A DNA stretch of 64,000 bases from Bacteriovorax sp. (lineage in GTDB: Bacteria > Bdellovibrionota > Bacteriovoracia > Bacteriovoracales > Bacteriovoracaceae), in assembly GCA_014378525.1 (NCBI GenBank), contig JACMNL010000101.1:1-64000 (forward strand). The letters run 5' to 3'. Numbering within the stretch: the first letter of the stretch is position 1; every line of letters begins with the position of its first letter. Below the pieces are notes generated by a model, which worked only from the letters and a program-made list of their open reading frames with translations, ran no database searches and was not told where the DNA came from. Both the position numbers and the translations under genes were made by a program. Shown here piece by piece: positions 8,792 through 18,933 of the stretch.

Positions 8792-9912
8792 AGCTCCATC
8801 ATTTTTTCAAATTCTTTCTGATATAGCCCGTCGTACATCTCGATCATGTCGAGATAGTTTTTTTGTTTTTCAAATGCTGGTGGAGCAATCAGTTCATCCG
8901 TTGGAAAACGTTTTCTGATAAAAATCTTTATCGCTATTTTTTTGCCGCCTGATTCTTTTCTTTTTCTCGTCAGTAAATTATCCAGCTGATAAATTTTGTT
9001 CAAAAACTGTGAGTTTTGTTTTTTCTTAAGCTGAAAAATATCCTGCTCTTTAACGTCATTCCATACTACCCACGGATCGATATCTTCGCGCAGAATTTTG
9101 GTCAGCGTGAGATAAATCGCCGGGTCGGATTCGAAGTTATCACCCATGAGTACGAGTTCATCGGGGATTCCTGTCATAAGCAGAATATCCAGCAGGTGAT
9201 TGAGCTTATATAATCCCTGCAGCTTTAAATCTTTGGTCGTTAGTTCTCCGTCGAGAAAAGAAAAAAAGTGGCGGTAGTCTTTCAGAAAAATTCCCGCAGA
9301 AAAAATACTGTTTTTATACAACCAGTCTCTCATGGCATCTTCGTAAAAATGTGGAGAGGCCGAAAGAATAAACGGATGATGACCACGACGGATATAGCGG
9401 TGAAGAATTTCCACACTGCTCATGACCGTTGGATTTTCCTCCAGTGATCTGGTGAGCGAGCGGTACACTTCTTTAGTCGTTGAGTATTTTGTATCGACAA
9501 GAGTCTTATCGAAATCGCAGATGATAATTTTTTTCGGAGAAAAAATCCGCAGCGGGATGTAAGTTCCAAGATGAAGTTCCAGCCCTGGTTTTTTTCTTGT
9601 TTCATATAACTGGAGTATTTCAATATCCTGCCTGTCTTTAGTCAGGGGAATTTTGAAGTTAAAATTTCCAAATGAATCTGACTCAAAAGATTTTTTATAA
9701 ATTTCTTTTTGGTCCTTTGATACCCCAATTATTTTCATTGTAAATTGATAGGCATTTAAAAGTCGAAGGGCCTGAATGGGGAATTTGGGTGTAGGGATAT
9801 CGAGATCAAGGTTCTGCGCTATCAGGTTTTCTTTGAGCGTGATGGAAGCTTTAATGTTTATGGCATCATCAGTGATTATCGCTAAAAAATGGACGAGGTG
9901 AGGTCTTTTCAT
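8752..9912 (-). CDS. App1-like phosphatase domain protein (DUF2183)
   Basis: IIICDFDKTLVDTKYS, HPFILSASPHFYEDAMRDWL, ELVLMGDNFESDPAIY. Confidence 0.75.
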   Translation of the reverse strand: MKRPHLVHFLAIITDDAINIKASITLKENLIAQNLDLDIPTPKFPIQALRLLNAYQFTMKIIGVSKDQKEIYKKSFESDSFGNFNFKIPLTKDRQDIEILQLYETRKKPGLELHLGTYIPLRIFSPKKIIICDFDKTLVDTKYSTTKEVYRSLTRSLEENPTVMSSVEILHRYIRRGHHPFILSASPHFYEDAMRDWLYKNSIFSAGIFLKDYRHFFSFLDGELTTKDLKLQGLYKLNHLLDILLMTGIPDELVLMGDNFESDPAIYLTLTKILREDIDPWVVWNDVKEQDIFQLKKKQNSQFLNKIYQLDNLLTRKRKESGGKKIAIKIFIRKRFPTDELIAPPAFEKQKNYLDMIEMYDGLYQKEFEKMMELQAKSVKGAESTI

Positions 9913-9980
9913 AAACTGTATTGCTCTCTTTCATGAAGTATAGCAGAATAAAATAATAGTTAAAAAGGATTAGTGAAAAA

Positions 9981-10715
9981 ATGGATTACAGCCAAACTGT
10001 TTATATCGAGCATCTCGGACAAGTTGACGTCTATCTCGGAATGGGAATCAAGATCGTCACAGGACTCGTTCTGGGAAGTATGGTCGGGTATGACCGCGAA
10101 CAAAAAATGAAAAATGCCGGGATCAAAACCAACGTTTTGATTTGTCTGGGGGCCACACTTTATACAGCGATCTCAATGCTCGGGCATGTTCAGGGCGGTG
10201 GGATTGAATACGACTCTGCGAGGATTCCAGCGCAAATTGTTTCGGGGATCGGTTTTCTCGGTGCCGGTGCCATCATGAAAGACAAAGGAAACATCATCGG
10301 TCTGACAACAGCGGCCACTATTTGGGTTGTGGCGTCAATCGGGATGACAATCGGATACGGCTTTCCGGTTATTGCAGCGATTTTTACCGTCACGATTTTA
10401 TCGGTTTTAAAACTACTTGGGCCGATCTATCAGGGATTTGAATCGACAAAAAATCACAAGTATTTTCACATCGAAATTTTATCTCACGGAGACATTAAAA
10501 ATCTGGTGAAGGAAATTGTTTTTAATACGACTGACAGAATTGATGAGCTTCATGAACAGATCATCGATAAAGAAACCAATAAGCGACACATCGATTTTTA
10601 TGTTTATCTGCATCCGAAAAAAATGAGAATTATGGGTGATGAGTTACGAGACATTGTTCAGGCAGACCGTGTTCATTATCATCAGATTGATTCTAAGTCG
10701 CCGGCCGTTGATTAA
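9981..10715 (+). CDS. MgtC/SapB-family membrane protein
   Basis: GLVLGSMVGYDREQKMKNAGIKTNVLICLGATLYTAISM, ARIPAQIVSGIGFLGAGAIMKDKGNIIGLTTAATIWVVASIGM. Confidence 0.9.
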   Translation: MDYSQTVYIEHLGQVDVYLGMGIKIVTGLVLGSMVGYDREQKMKNAGIKTNVLICLGATLYTAISMLGHVQGGGIEYDSARIPAQIVSGIGFLGAGAIMKDKGNIIGLTTAATIWVVASIGMTIGYGFPVIAAIFTVTILSVLKLLGPIYQGFESTKNHKYFHIEILSHGDIKNLVKEIVFNTTDRIDELHEQIIDKETNKRHIDFYVYLHPKKMRIMGDELRDIVQADRVHYHQIDSKSPAVD

Positions 10716-11902
10716 GCCTTTTTGATTTTAAATGAAAGTATCCCATCTTCATAACTCTGAACGATGTCCTTGGGATTTAAAATATCTTTAACTGGAAGCT
10801 CTTTACTGAAAAGCTCACTGCGTGTTGATCTGTTAAGAGTTCCGTCTTCTGAAGCTAATGTATCAGTATATTTTCTAGAAAGAGTTACTTTCACCAGTCG
10901 TCCTTGAGTCGACAAATGAACATTTTCTTTTTCATATTCAGCAACCGGTATTGAGACCGTCACAGTTTTTAAATCTTCAACCATTTTCGGAGCTAATTGA
11001 TCAACATGATAGAACGGATCACTTTCACGAGAGTCTAATATTTTTTTCTGAGTCGAAGTTTTTTCGACCATCTTTTTTACATCGACGTCTAAATGAGCGG
11101 TAAGCTCTTTTATCGTAGTGTCATGCTGCTTAACCAGGTTTTCGTAACGGACTTTAAAGTCGGCATCACGCTGCTTTAACATTTCCTGCTGATGTTTATC
11201 CTGATAGTTCAGCTGCTCCTGATTAACACGGGTTTTTTCATCTATAAGACGCTTATTTTTTCCGGCCTCAACCATATCAACTTTTTTAAGCTGGTCACGT
11301 TGTTCTGCCAGTTCCGCAGAGTGAATTCTTAACTGCTGATTGAGTTTGTCATTATAGTCTTTTTCAATGTTCACGCCTTTTGCATTAAGCTCTGAAGATA
11401 ATGCATTTACTTGTGACTGTGATTCGGATTGAACTTTTGCACGTTCCGATTTTGATTTTGCAGTAATGTCCTTGATAGTATCCTGAGTCGAGGCCTGAAT
11501 TTCCCTGCTGTTTTCCTGCGTATTGAAATACTGGTCCTGGAAATTATTTTCCATCTGCTTTTTCATGTCTTCAAGCTTTTCTGTTTGTGCAGACTTGAGA
11601 GTCGTCTCTTCCAGAGTCACGCCATCGCGCGCCTTTTTCAGTCGATCCTGATAACCTTTAATTTTTTCTTCAAATTGATTTGATTCGCCGATGATTCGTG
11701 CCTGATTACGGTCGAGATTATTGGCGAAGTCATGCTCACCCTCGATATTCGCTGCTTCGATTTTTTTATCGTAAAGAACGTCGACTTGTTTTATTTCCTG
11801 TTCTTTATTGGCGATTTTCCTGTCGAGACCTTTATTCATTCTCTTTAAAAGATCTTCGTTGTCTTTGAAGGCCTGTGCCTGGGCGGAAGTTTCAACTTTC
11901 AT
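10712..11902 (-). CDS. Long coiled-coil protein with C-terminal alpha-crystallin/HSP20-like domain
   Basis: About 300 residues of heptad-like helix, then KTVTVSIPVAEYEKENVHLSTQGRLVKVTLSRK...SELFSKELPVKDILNPKDIVQSYEDGILSFKIKKA. Confidence 0.65.
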   Translation of the reverse strand: MKVETSAQAQAFKDNEDLLKRMNKGLDRKIANKEQEIKQVDVLYDKKIEAANIEGEHDFANNLDRNQARIIGESNQFEEKIKGYQDRLKKARDGVTLEETTLKSAQTEKLEDMKKQMENNFQDQYFNTQENSREIQASTQDTIKDITAKSKSERAKVQSESQSQVNALSSELNAKGVNIEKDYNDKLNQQLRIHSAELAEQRDQLKKVDMVEAGKNKRLIDEKTRVNQEQLNYQDKHQQEMLKQRDADFKVRYENLVKQHDTTIKELTAHLDVDVKKMVEKTSTQKKILDSRESDPFYHVDQLAPKMVEDLKTVTVSIPVAEYEKENVHLSTQGRLVKVTLSRKYTDTLASEDGTLNRSTRSELFSKELPVKDILNPKDIVQSYEDGILSFKIKKA

Positions 11903-12189
11903 TGAAGAGCTCCCTTCAGTTCTTTGCCTTCTGAAATAGAGCAGACAGATTGTTTAGATGTATCACCCATACATACCCATGACCTTAAAAGATTTACTTC
12001 TAATGATAGTTTACCACCATGATAGGCAGCGTAGCTAGTAGGATTTAATGTTGAGGTCACGACCTGGGCATTTCCGGGATTGATGTTATCGACTTTTGTC
12101 CTGACATAATATTGATAGACCCTGTATTCACCAAAAGCAGGCGAGACAGTGGCAGCTAAAATTATTGTGAAGAGGATTTTTTTAGTCAT
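11899..12189 (-). CDS. Small secreted protein, hypothetical
   Basis: Signal peptide; 4-nt overlap with the coiled-coil gene. Confidence 0.6.
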   Translation of the reverse strand: MTKKILFTIILAATVSPAFGEYRVYQYYVRTKVDNINPGNAQVVTSTLNPTSYAAYHGGKLSLEVNLLRSWVCMGDTSKQSVCSISEGKELKGALQ

Positions 12190-12192
12190 TTA

Positions 12193-12504
12193 CTAATGAA
12201 GCTCCATTTTCTGGTCCAGGATTTTTCCTTCCACCAGCTTAAAGAAAGCTTTCATGAAGAGTTTTCTATCTTCATCGTTCATTGAGAGAAGAACTGTTTT
12301 TTTATGTTCCAGCTGACGGTGCTTTGAAACTTGCTGGAAAAGTTTTTTAGCTCGCGCTCGCTCTATTCCTGTTATTTTTTGAAAGCGTCTTTCTTTCATA
12401 TCAGGATCACTCATCCACACATCGTGAAAAAGAGGGAAGTGTCCAACGGTTCCAAGATGAATCAGGGCCTTCATCGATTCTTCAGGTCTATAAGAAATGT
12501 CCAA
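12193..12504 (-). CDS. Hypothetical protein
   Basis: 103-aa ORF co-directional and 3 nt upstream of the secreted-protein gene. Confidence 0.5.
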   Translation of the reverse strand: MDISYRPEESMKALIHLGTVGHFPLFHDVWMSDPDMKERRFQKITGIERARAKKLFQQVSKHRQLEHKKTVLLSMNDEDRKLFMKAFFKLVEGKILDQKMELH

Positions 12505-12770
12505 GCTGTCCTCCTGACAATTAGGGCATCACTCTTCATGAGCGAGTATCTTTTAATCTTAGTTGAGTTGACCCTCAGATTAGTAGAAGGTAACAATTAC
12601 CGAAAAAAATGTGTTTCAATTCTCTCGCGGGGTTACCTAACCCTAGTTTTTTACTCGGACAAAATTTCCTGTTACAGGGGGTCTTTTATTGAACTCATTA
12701 TGTAGTATAATAAAGAAGAAATTACCGCTTCAAAGGATTTTGAGGCAAAAAATTACCAGGATGGTTTTAA

Positions 12771-13649
12771 ATGAGAAAGTCTCTTCTTCTTTTACTTGCT
12801 CTAGTTTCAATCAATGCGCATGCACTTGTTGACTACTCGGAACCGGTGGATGCACCTAAAGAATCTGCTTCACCAAAATCATTTCAAAAAATGTCGAAAC
12901 CATCAGGATCATCTTCCGGCGGAAGATCTTTGACATGGAAATCTGATTTATCTTTAACAACAAATTATGAAACGATGAAAATCGAAGATCAAAAATATGG
13001 AATTTTAAACGTGAACGCTCACGTGCAAACTTCTTTTGATGTATTTTTTGATGCTACTTACTGGAACGCCAGCGGTGATAAAAAATCTTCAAGCGGTAAC
13101 CCGAAATTAATTTTAGGATTCAACTGGCTTAAGTTCGGCAGTGGAAGTGATGAAGCAAAAGTTGATATTTACGGTGGAGCAAAACTTTCATCGAGCTCAG
13201 AACTTGGAAGTTCACGTACAGATAAAATTATCGGGGCCGAAACAACAAAACGTTTCGGAACTTTCGGACTTGGTATCGGCTACGACATGACTTTAGTCGG
13301 CACTCCGAAAAATGCTGAAGAACATGCTATCGGAAATATCGGACGCATTACTGTTTCAGGCGGATGGATGGTCTCTAATGATATCCAGTTTGAAGTGGAA
13401 GCAGAAAATTTTACGATTGCACCAGGTGAAGATACAACCAGAACAAACAGACTTACTCAAAAAGTAAGTTTCTCTACGCTTTCACCAAAGGTGAACCTGG
13501 GACTGGCAACTTCCGTGAATCTGGAATTCGGGGCACGATTCAGAATGAAAAAAGCAAAAGACGAAGCACAATTACTGGAAGCAAAAGTGTTTGACCTTCA
13601 CGGGGCCAATGCAAATTCACTTTTTGCAGGACTTAACGTCAGCATTTAG
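12771..13649 (+). CDS. Secreted outer-membrane/beta-barrel-like protein
   Basis: Signal peptide MRKSLLLLLALVSINAHA; alternating beta pattern, e.g. DVFFDATYW, KLILGFNWLKFG. Confidence 0.65.
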   Translation: MRKSLLLLLALVSINAHALVDYSEPVDAPKESASPKSFQKMSKPSGSSSGGRSLTWKSDLSLTTNYETMKIEDQKYGILNVNAHVQTSFDVFFDATYWNASGDKKSSSGNPKLILGFNWLKFGSGSDEAKVDIYGGAKLSSSSELGSSRTDKIIGAETTKRFGTFGLGIGYDMTLVGTPKNAEEHAIGNIGRITVSGGWMVSNDIQFEVEAENFTIAPGEDTTRTNRLTQKVSFSTLSPKVNLGLATSVNLEFGARFRMKKAKDEAQLLEAKVFDLHGANANSLFAGLNVSI

Positions 13650-14578
13650 TGTTAAATCTAAAATCGCCAATCTATTTTTGCAGCGAATGTAAAAAGGTCA
13701 TGGGTCACCTGGATGACCTGCTTTTTATTGATGAGTTTTCTCACAAAGGTTTTTGTTCAGAAGAATGCATTGAAGATTTTTATTTTCCTTTAATCAAACA
13801 TTTTGAAATCGTCGAGCATTCCCTCAGGTCAAAACTTAACATGAGAGAAGAGATGATTTCGGCCGATCCCGGCGATGAAAAACTCGTTGAAGATGTTATA
13901 ACTAACCCGGACGAAATATTCAAACAAAGCAATGAACTCCAGGAAACGTTTTATAATTTTATAAAAAAATACCCGGATTTCACTGCAATTGTCATTGCCA
14001 GCGTCTATAGAAAAGAAGCATCATTCGTTTTTCTTTCCACTCTCACAAAATCATCCCAGCTGGTGACTGAATTCCGTTATGGTGAAAAATTAAATGACTG
14101 GGACTCCAGTGAAAAATCACTTGATGATGAAATTGAAGAGGCCTTGCCTCATAATGATTTTGAGGGAGAGGATTTAGTGGACCAGGAATCAGACGACGAA
14201 GATATGATCTTCATGCAGCTGCTGGAAAGTAAAAAATCCAAAATCCTTGCAGACGTAATCATCAACCGTAGAGATGATGACATTCCATTTGAAGAGTATC
14301 CGGGGTACGAATTTTGTTTTCAGGAAACTCTGGAGCTTCCCGACGAAGTTTTTGAAAAAAAAGACAATGAAGGGGATAAACTTTTCACATACATCAAATC
14401 CTTTTCAAAAGGCGCTCATGGCGAAGAAAGTTTTTTTTATATCGTAATTTGCCTCAGAAGAAACACTGATGCAACGACTGTAAACGTCTACCCGATTCTG
14501 GCGATTCCAACGACTGATATTAAAATGTGTCAGGAGTTCAGGGGCGGAACAAGATTATCCGGCCCCATTAAAAATTAA
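13649..14578 (+). CDS. Hypothetical protein with N-terminal CxxC...CxxxC (TRASH-like) zinc site
   Basis: GTG start overlapping the previous TAG; YFCSECKKVMG...GFCSEECIEDFY. Confidence 0.6.
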   Translation: MLNLKSPIYFCSECKKVMGHLDDLLFIDEFSHKGFCSEECIEDFYFPLIKHFEIVEHSLRSKLNMREEMISADPGDEKLVEDVITNPDEIFKQSNELQETFYNFIKKYPDFTAIVIASVYRKEASFVFLSTLTKSSQLVTEFRYGEKLNDWDSSEKSLDDEIEEALPHNDFEGEDLVDQESDDEDMIFMQLLESKKSKILADVIINRRDDDIPFEEYPGYEFCFQETLELPDEVFEKKDNEGDKLFTYIKSFSKGAHGEESFFYIVICLRRNTDATTVNVYPILAIPTTDIKMCQEFRGGTRLSGPIKN

Positions 14579-14585
14579 AATATTT

Positions 14586-15251
14586 TTAGAAAGACTTCAT
14601 TACGTACTGGCCTACTGATTTGAAGGCCTCACAGAAAGTCGTCACACCATAAGCAAGCTGGTTCATACAAATTTTATAAGCATTAAGAGTCATCTGAGTG
14701 CTGTTGTATGGGGCCGAATAATAGTAGCTTGTATCTTTAAAGAACATAACGTTGTTGATTAGTGCATTACTATATGTCGTATATTTTACGAACGTAATTT
14801 TCTTAACTGATTTTGGATCAGAGAAAGTTCCGCACATCGGGTTACCAACATAAATTGAGTTCGATCCACTTGTCGTATGAGGAATGAAGCAGATACTTAC
14901 GTCGCCAGAGCTTCCCACTGGTGGAGTCTTGAATTGAGCGTAAAAAACATTTTTATCAGTGCTAGACTGACAAAGTGTATATGAACCTAAGTGTGTACTC
15001 GTTGATTCGAATCCATTCACACCATCTGTCGAAAATTTACATTGAGTAGCATCTGCCGGAACATTTGATGGGGCCACAGTCGTCGTTGCAGTTGTTGTTG
15101 AACTTAAATTAACACCGGTATTTGTTCCCGTTGTTGCCGCAGTCGTCACACCATTACTTGTACTGGAAGTCATTACAGATCTCGCGGATCTCGGAGAGTC
15201 ACACGAAGTCGATAAAATAAGTAGTGCGATAAATGGTAATAATTTTTTCAT
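14586..15251 (-). CDS. Lipoprotein, Ser/Thr-rich linker
   Basis: Lipobox ILSTSC, then a Thr/Ser-rich region. Confidence 0.65.
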   Translation of the reverse strand: MKKLLPFIALLILSTSCDSPRSARSVMTSSTSNGVTTAATTGTNTGVNLSSTTTATTTVAPSNVPADATQCKFSTDGVNGFESTSTHLGSYTLCQSSTDKNVFYAQFKTPPVGSSGDVSICFIPHTTSGSNSIYVGNPMCGTFSDPKSVKKITFVKYTTYSNALINNVMFFKDTSYYYSAPYNSTQMTLNAYKICMNQLAYGVTTFCEAFKSVGQYVMKSF

Positions 15252-15379
15252 AATCTCACCTTATTCTTTAAGGCCTGGTTTTAGTATATTCCATCAATCT
15301 CTTCGGTTACTTATTAAAATAGTTTAGCGAAATTCTTATAGGTACTAATCTTAAGAGCTTAACGGGCCGATAAGGAGTT

Positions 15380-16648
15380 ATGGTAAAAAAGTTTATTTAC
15401 TTGATAATCATGCTCGGCCTGATTACAGGAGCAGGGGTGCTGGTCGCAATTGCGCCTTATCATATCTATACCCTCACGCTAACCGAAGGTGTGAACACCA
15501 GATTCCTTACAATGAGTCCTACCAAGGCCGTGTTGTATGATGGTGAAGATCTTACTATAGAAGCACCAACAGATATGCATGATGAAAGTCTTTATCAAAC
15601 TTTTCACTTTGGACAGTTTGAACTGCCTATGCCGATTAATCATCCGCTATTTTATATGATTCCGATTATAAAAATTGAAGGAGCAGGCCCGCGCCTTGGT
15701 GCTAGCTTTCAAAATGGTAAAAACGTAGAGCTTTTTAATTTTATGATGGAGAGATCCTATAAATTTGAAACAACTTCAGGCGATCAAAAACTTTTCACGC
15801 TACCGATTTTTAAAAATTATATTTCCAGAAAATCTAATGACGAAGTATGGAGTGACCTCTTTAAGAAAAGACTTTCACTGCCATCTAATGACGGAAAAAG
15901 TTTTTTTGATTCCTTAGTTTCTCTTCGAAAAGTGGCCTATAACGACCTCGTTTATAATCTTTATATTCTTTATAACAGAAGATTTTCTGTACCTGACAAT
16001 ACGGTGAAGATGTCTTTTTTTAATGAAAGAAATATGGGAGTGGTCGAACTTCCTTCTGCCGATCCGAAAGTATTGGTGGAGAGACTTTATATCATCGAGC
16101 AGGGTTTGATTTATCCGGTGATGATTAAAACCAGAAAAACTGATACAACTGCAATGAACTACAGAAAAAAATTTCTTCGTGAAATTAAATACAAAAGCAG
16201 TTCAACAGATTCGGCCATTTCAATCTATGCCCGTTACAAACAAATTCCTTATATACAACGTGTGGACCAGCAGGGGATGACCTATCTTTATTCTGCGTGG
16301 TCTCATGACCTCGACAACCGCGATTTCGTAAGGGTCATCATTTTATTTTTAGAACGTGGAAAACTGAACCTGAAATACCTCAAGCCATTTTATGAATTTG
16401 CCTATAAAAAATTCGGATCGACACTTTCAAGTGACAGTGGTTATCTGAATGAAACAGCTTCCGAATCATTAAAGCGTAAAATTTCTGAAGAACTTGAAGG
16501 TGAAGTAAAAAAAGAAACCGAACAGCAGGCAGCCAGAAATGAAGGGCAGTTTTCAACACCGGAAGATAAAATTAAATATAATTTGCAGAAAGCGAAAGAT
16601 AAAAAAATTAATTCAGATGAATCTGAAAAATCTTTGATGATCGAATAG
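15380..16648 (+). CDS. Hypothetical membrane-anchored protein
   Basis: Single N-terminal TM; SD AAGGAG before ATG at 15380. Confidence 0.6.
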   Translation: MVKKFIYLIIMLGLITGAGVLVAIAPYHIYTLTLTEGVNTRFLTMSPTKAVLYDGEDLTIEAPTDMHDESLYQTFHFGQFELPMPINHPLFYMIPIIKIEGAGPRLGASFQNGKNVELFNFMMERSYKFETTSGDQKLFTLPIFKNYISRKSNDEVWSDLFKKRLSLPSNDGKSFFDSLVSLRKVAYNDLVYNLYILYNRRFSVPDNTVKMSFFNERNMGVVELPSADPKVLVERLYIIEQGLIYPVMIKTRKTDTTAMNYRKKFLREIKYKSSSTDSAISIYARYKQIPYIQRVDQQGMTYLYSAWSHDLDNRDFVRVIILFLERGKLNLKYLKPFYEFAYKKFGSTLSSDSGYLNETASESLKRKISEELEGEVKKETEQQAARNEGQFSTPEDKIKYNLQKAKDKKINSDESEKSLMIE

Positions 16649-16650
16649 AT

Positions 16651-17592
16651 CTAGTCAAATTCCATTCCCAGCCCAATGAAAAGGCTGACGCTTGTAAGAC
16701 TTGTGATCCCCGGAAATTTAACTTCATTTAAATCTCTTAAAGTATCAAGTCCTTTGAAGCTGTATTTTCTGATCCCGATTCCAGCGACAGCATGGTATTT
16801 TGAATCCGGGAAAAAAACTATTCTGGCATTAACCTCAGGCCCCCAAACCCATCCGGAAGGTTCTTCAACAAGCCTGTTGTTAAGTTCCAGGATTGTATTA
16901 ATTCCAAAATCAATCGATGCATAAACATCAACTAGAAAAATTTTATTTCTCATCGGAGTGTAACCAAGCATCGGGGCAAGTGACCAGTAAGCAAATTTTA
17001 AATTGTCTGAAGAAACTCCGCTATAATCAAGGCCTGCGCCCCAGAAGACTCGTGAGAGTTCTTTTCTGTGAATGAAGTGTAAATTAAATCCGGTGAATGA
17101 TCCCGGCGCTGATCCATCAATGACTGTGAAAGCGTTTTTAATTTCTTCGTTTGTGCTGTAAGTATGAAGCGTAAGATAAGCAGAGTTGTCAGCAGAAAGT
17201 TTTTCTTCCGGTGCCTGAATCGTAACATCTACATTGTGTTCACGTGGTGCCCCGCGCTTAACATTGTACTCTTCATCAGAAGCATTTTCATAACGGATAT
17301 CTTTGATTTCAATGAAGGCCAGTCTGCCGTAAACGACTATAGGAACCAGGTCGCGGTTCATTCGTCTGGGATTTCCCACAATGATCGCCTTGCCGTTGCC
17401 AATATAACCCAGTGGAGAAAGCATATTTTCATCAGCGTAAACCACGGCCTTGGGAGCGATGACTCGCGCCGGATAAGTACCACCGGTTAAATTAACTTTT
17501 GCGCCGTCATTGATGATGGAATTGTCGGTGGCCATAGTGACGAACGACAAAAGAAGTCCTAATATAACTAGTGTAATTTTTGATTTAAGCAT
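16651..17592 (-). CDS. Secreted/outer-membrane-associated protein with SH3-like N-terminal half
   Basis: Start MLKSKITLVILGLLLSFVTMA at 17592; C-terminal beta-rich YTPMRNKIFLVDVYASIDFGI...SLFIGLGMEFD. Confidence 0.6.
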   Translation of the reverse strand: MLKSKITLVILGLLLSFVTMATDNSIINDGAKVNLTGGTYPARVIAPKAVVYADENMLSPLGYIGNGKAIIVGNPRRMNRDLVPIVVYGRLAFIEIKDIRYENASDEEYNVKRGAPREHNVDVTIQAPEEKLSADNSAYLTLHTYSTNEEIKNAFTVIDGSAPGSFTGFNLHFIHRKELSRVFWGAGLDYSGVSSDNLKFAYWSLAPMLGYTPMRNKIFLVDVYASIDFGINTILELNNRLVEEPSGWVWGPEVNARIVFFPDSKYHAVAGIGIRKYSFKGLDTLRDLNEVKFPGITSLTSVSLFIGLGMEFD

Positions 17593-17616
17593 TAAATAAA
17601 TTATAAGGGGCATTCC

Positions 17617-18915
17617 TTGAAATTTCCAGGCAAAAGAAAGACTAAACATTACTTCCCTGTCACTGAATCGGGGCGCATTCCCTTCGATCCGGATTTCTCA
17701 GAAAGAGGTTCAGTTTATGTTGTGGGTGTGGACCAGTTGATTGTCGACATTGAGGCCAACGTTTCTTTCGAGTTCCTTGAAAAATACAACATCACCAAAG
17801 GTGAGTCTGTAGTGAAAGAAGATGCAATAGTTGAAGAAATTTATCGAGAATTAAAAAACGGTAAAGCTATCGTCGGTGAATATGCCGGAGGTGCAATCGG
17901 AAACACTCTCCACAACTACAGTGTTCTTTCTGACTCCCGTTCGGTCGCCCTGGGCGCCATATCAAAAAACATTTCTGTAGGTGACTACGCTTTTAAATAT
18001 ATCTGTACGACGAATTCATTCGTCGACTTCTCATACCTGAAGCCAGTTGACGGGCCGATGGGAAGAGCGCTTTGTCTTTTAACTCCTGACCGCGAAAGAT
18101 CTTTTTTAATCGGTAAAGGAATCATGAATGAACTCTCTAGTGATTTTATTCCTGAAGAAGTTATCAAAGGTGCGTCTCTTCTTTTAATTTCTGCTTATTC
18201 ACTTCGCGATGAAAATTCATCAATCTTCAAGGCCAATGTTACGGCCTGCGATTATGCTAAAAAATATAATGTGCCGGTAGTTTTATCACTAGGTACAAGC
18301 AGTCTTATCGCTTCGAAAAAAGAATTCTTTTTAAACTTCATTGAAAAATATGTTTCATTATGTGCAATGAATGAAGAAGAGGCCCATGCACTTGTCGGTG
18401 AAACAGATCCGCTTTTATCCTGTGAAAAAATGCTGGAGATAACCGACATGGTTCTGCTCACAGTAGGCCCGCGAGGTCTTTATATCGGAGCTTATGCTGA
18501 TGAAGATTTTAAACGCGAGACCCGCGATTTAATTCATTCAAAATCAATTCCTGAGTATAACAAGTTTGAATACTCACGTGCTATCTGTAAAGCAGACTGC
18601 AAAAAACCATTTAAGATTTACACTCATATCAATCCGTACATGGGTGGCCCGGGTGTCATTAAAAATACCAATGGCGCAGGAGATGCAGCTTTATCTGCAC
18701 TTCTTCATGATATCGCTTCCAATACCTACCATCGTCAGGTCACACCGAATTCACCGAAGCACAACACTCGTTATTTAACTTACTCATCGATTCACCAGGT
18801 CTGTAAGTACAGCAACCGTGCAAGTTTTGAAGTGTTAAAACAGAATTCACCAAGACTGATCAAGGGATTACCCAACAGAGAAGAAAGTTTAGAAGATGCC
18901 TACTGGGATACATAA
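17617..18915 (+). CDS. gsk: Inosine/guanosine kinase (PfkB family)
   Basis: MKFPGKRKTKHYFPV, YAGGAIGNTLHNYSVL, NEEEAHALVGETDPLL, NTNGAGDAALSALLHDI, SPRLIKGLPNREESLEDAYWD match E. coli Gsk-type sequence. Confidence 0.92.
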   Translation: MKFPGKRKTKHYFPVTESGRIPFDPDFSERGSVYVVGVDQLIVDIEANVSFEFLEKYNITKGESVVKEDAIVEEIYRELKNGKAIVGEYAGGAIGNTLHNYSVLSDSRSVALGAISKNISVGDYAFKYICTTNSFVDFSYLKPVDGPMGRALCLLTPDRERSFLIGKGIMNELSSDFIPEEVIKGASLLLISAYSLRDENSSIFKANVTACDYAKKYNVPVVLSLGTSSLIASKKEFFLNFIEKYVSLCAMNEEEAHALVGETDPLLSCEKMLEITDMVLLTVGPRGLYIGAYADEDFKRETRDLIHSKSIPEYNKFEYSRAICKADCKKPFKIYTHINPYMGGPGVIKNTNGAGDAALSALLHDIASNTYHRQVTPNSPKHNTRYLTYSSIHQVCKYSNRASFEVLKQNSPRLIKGLPNREESLEDAYWDT

Positions 18916-18933
18916 ATACAAGGAAGTGTTGTT

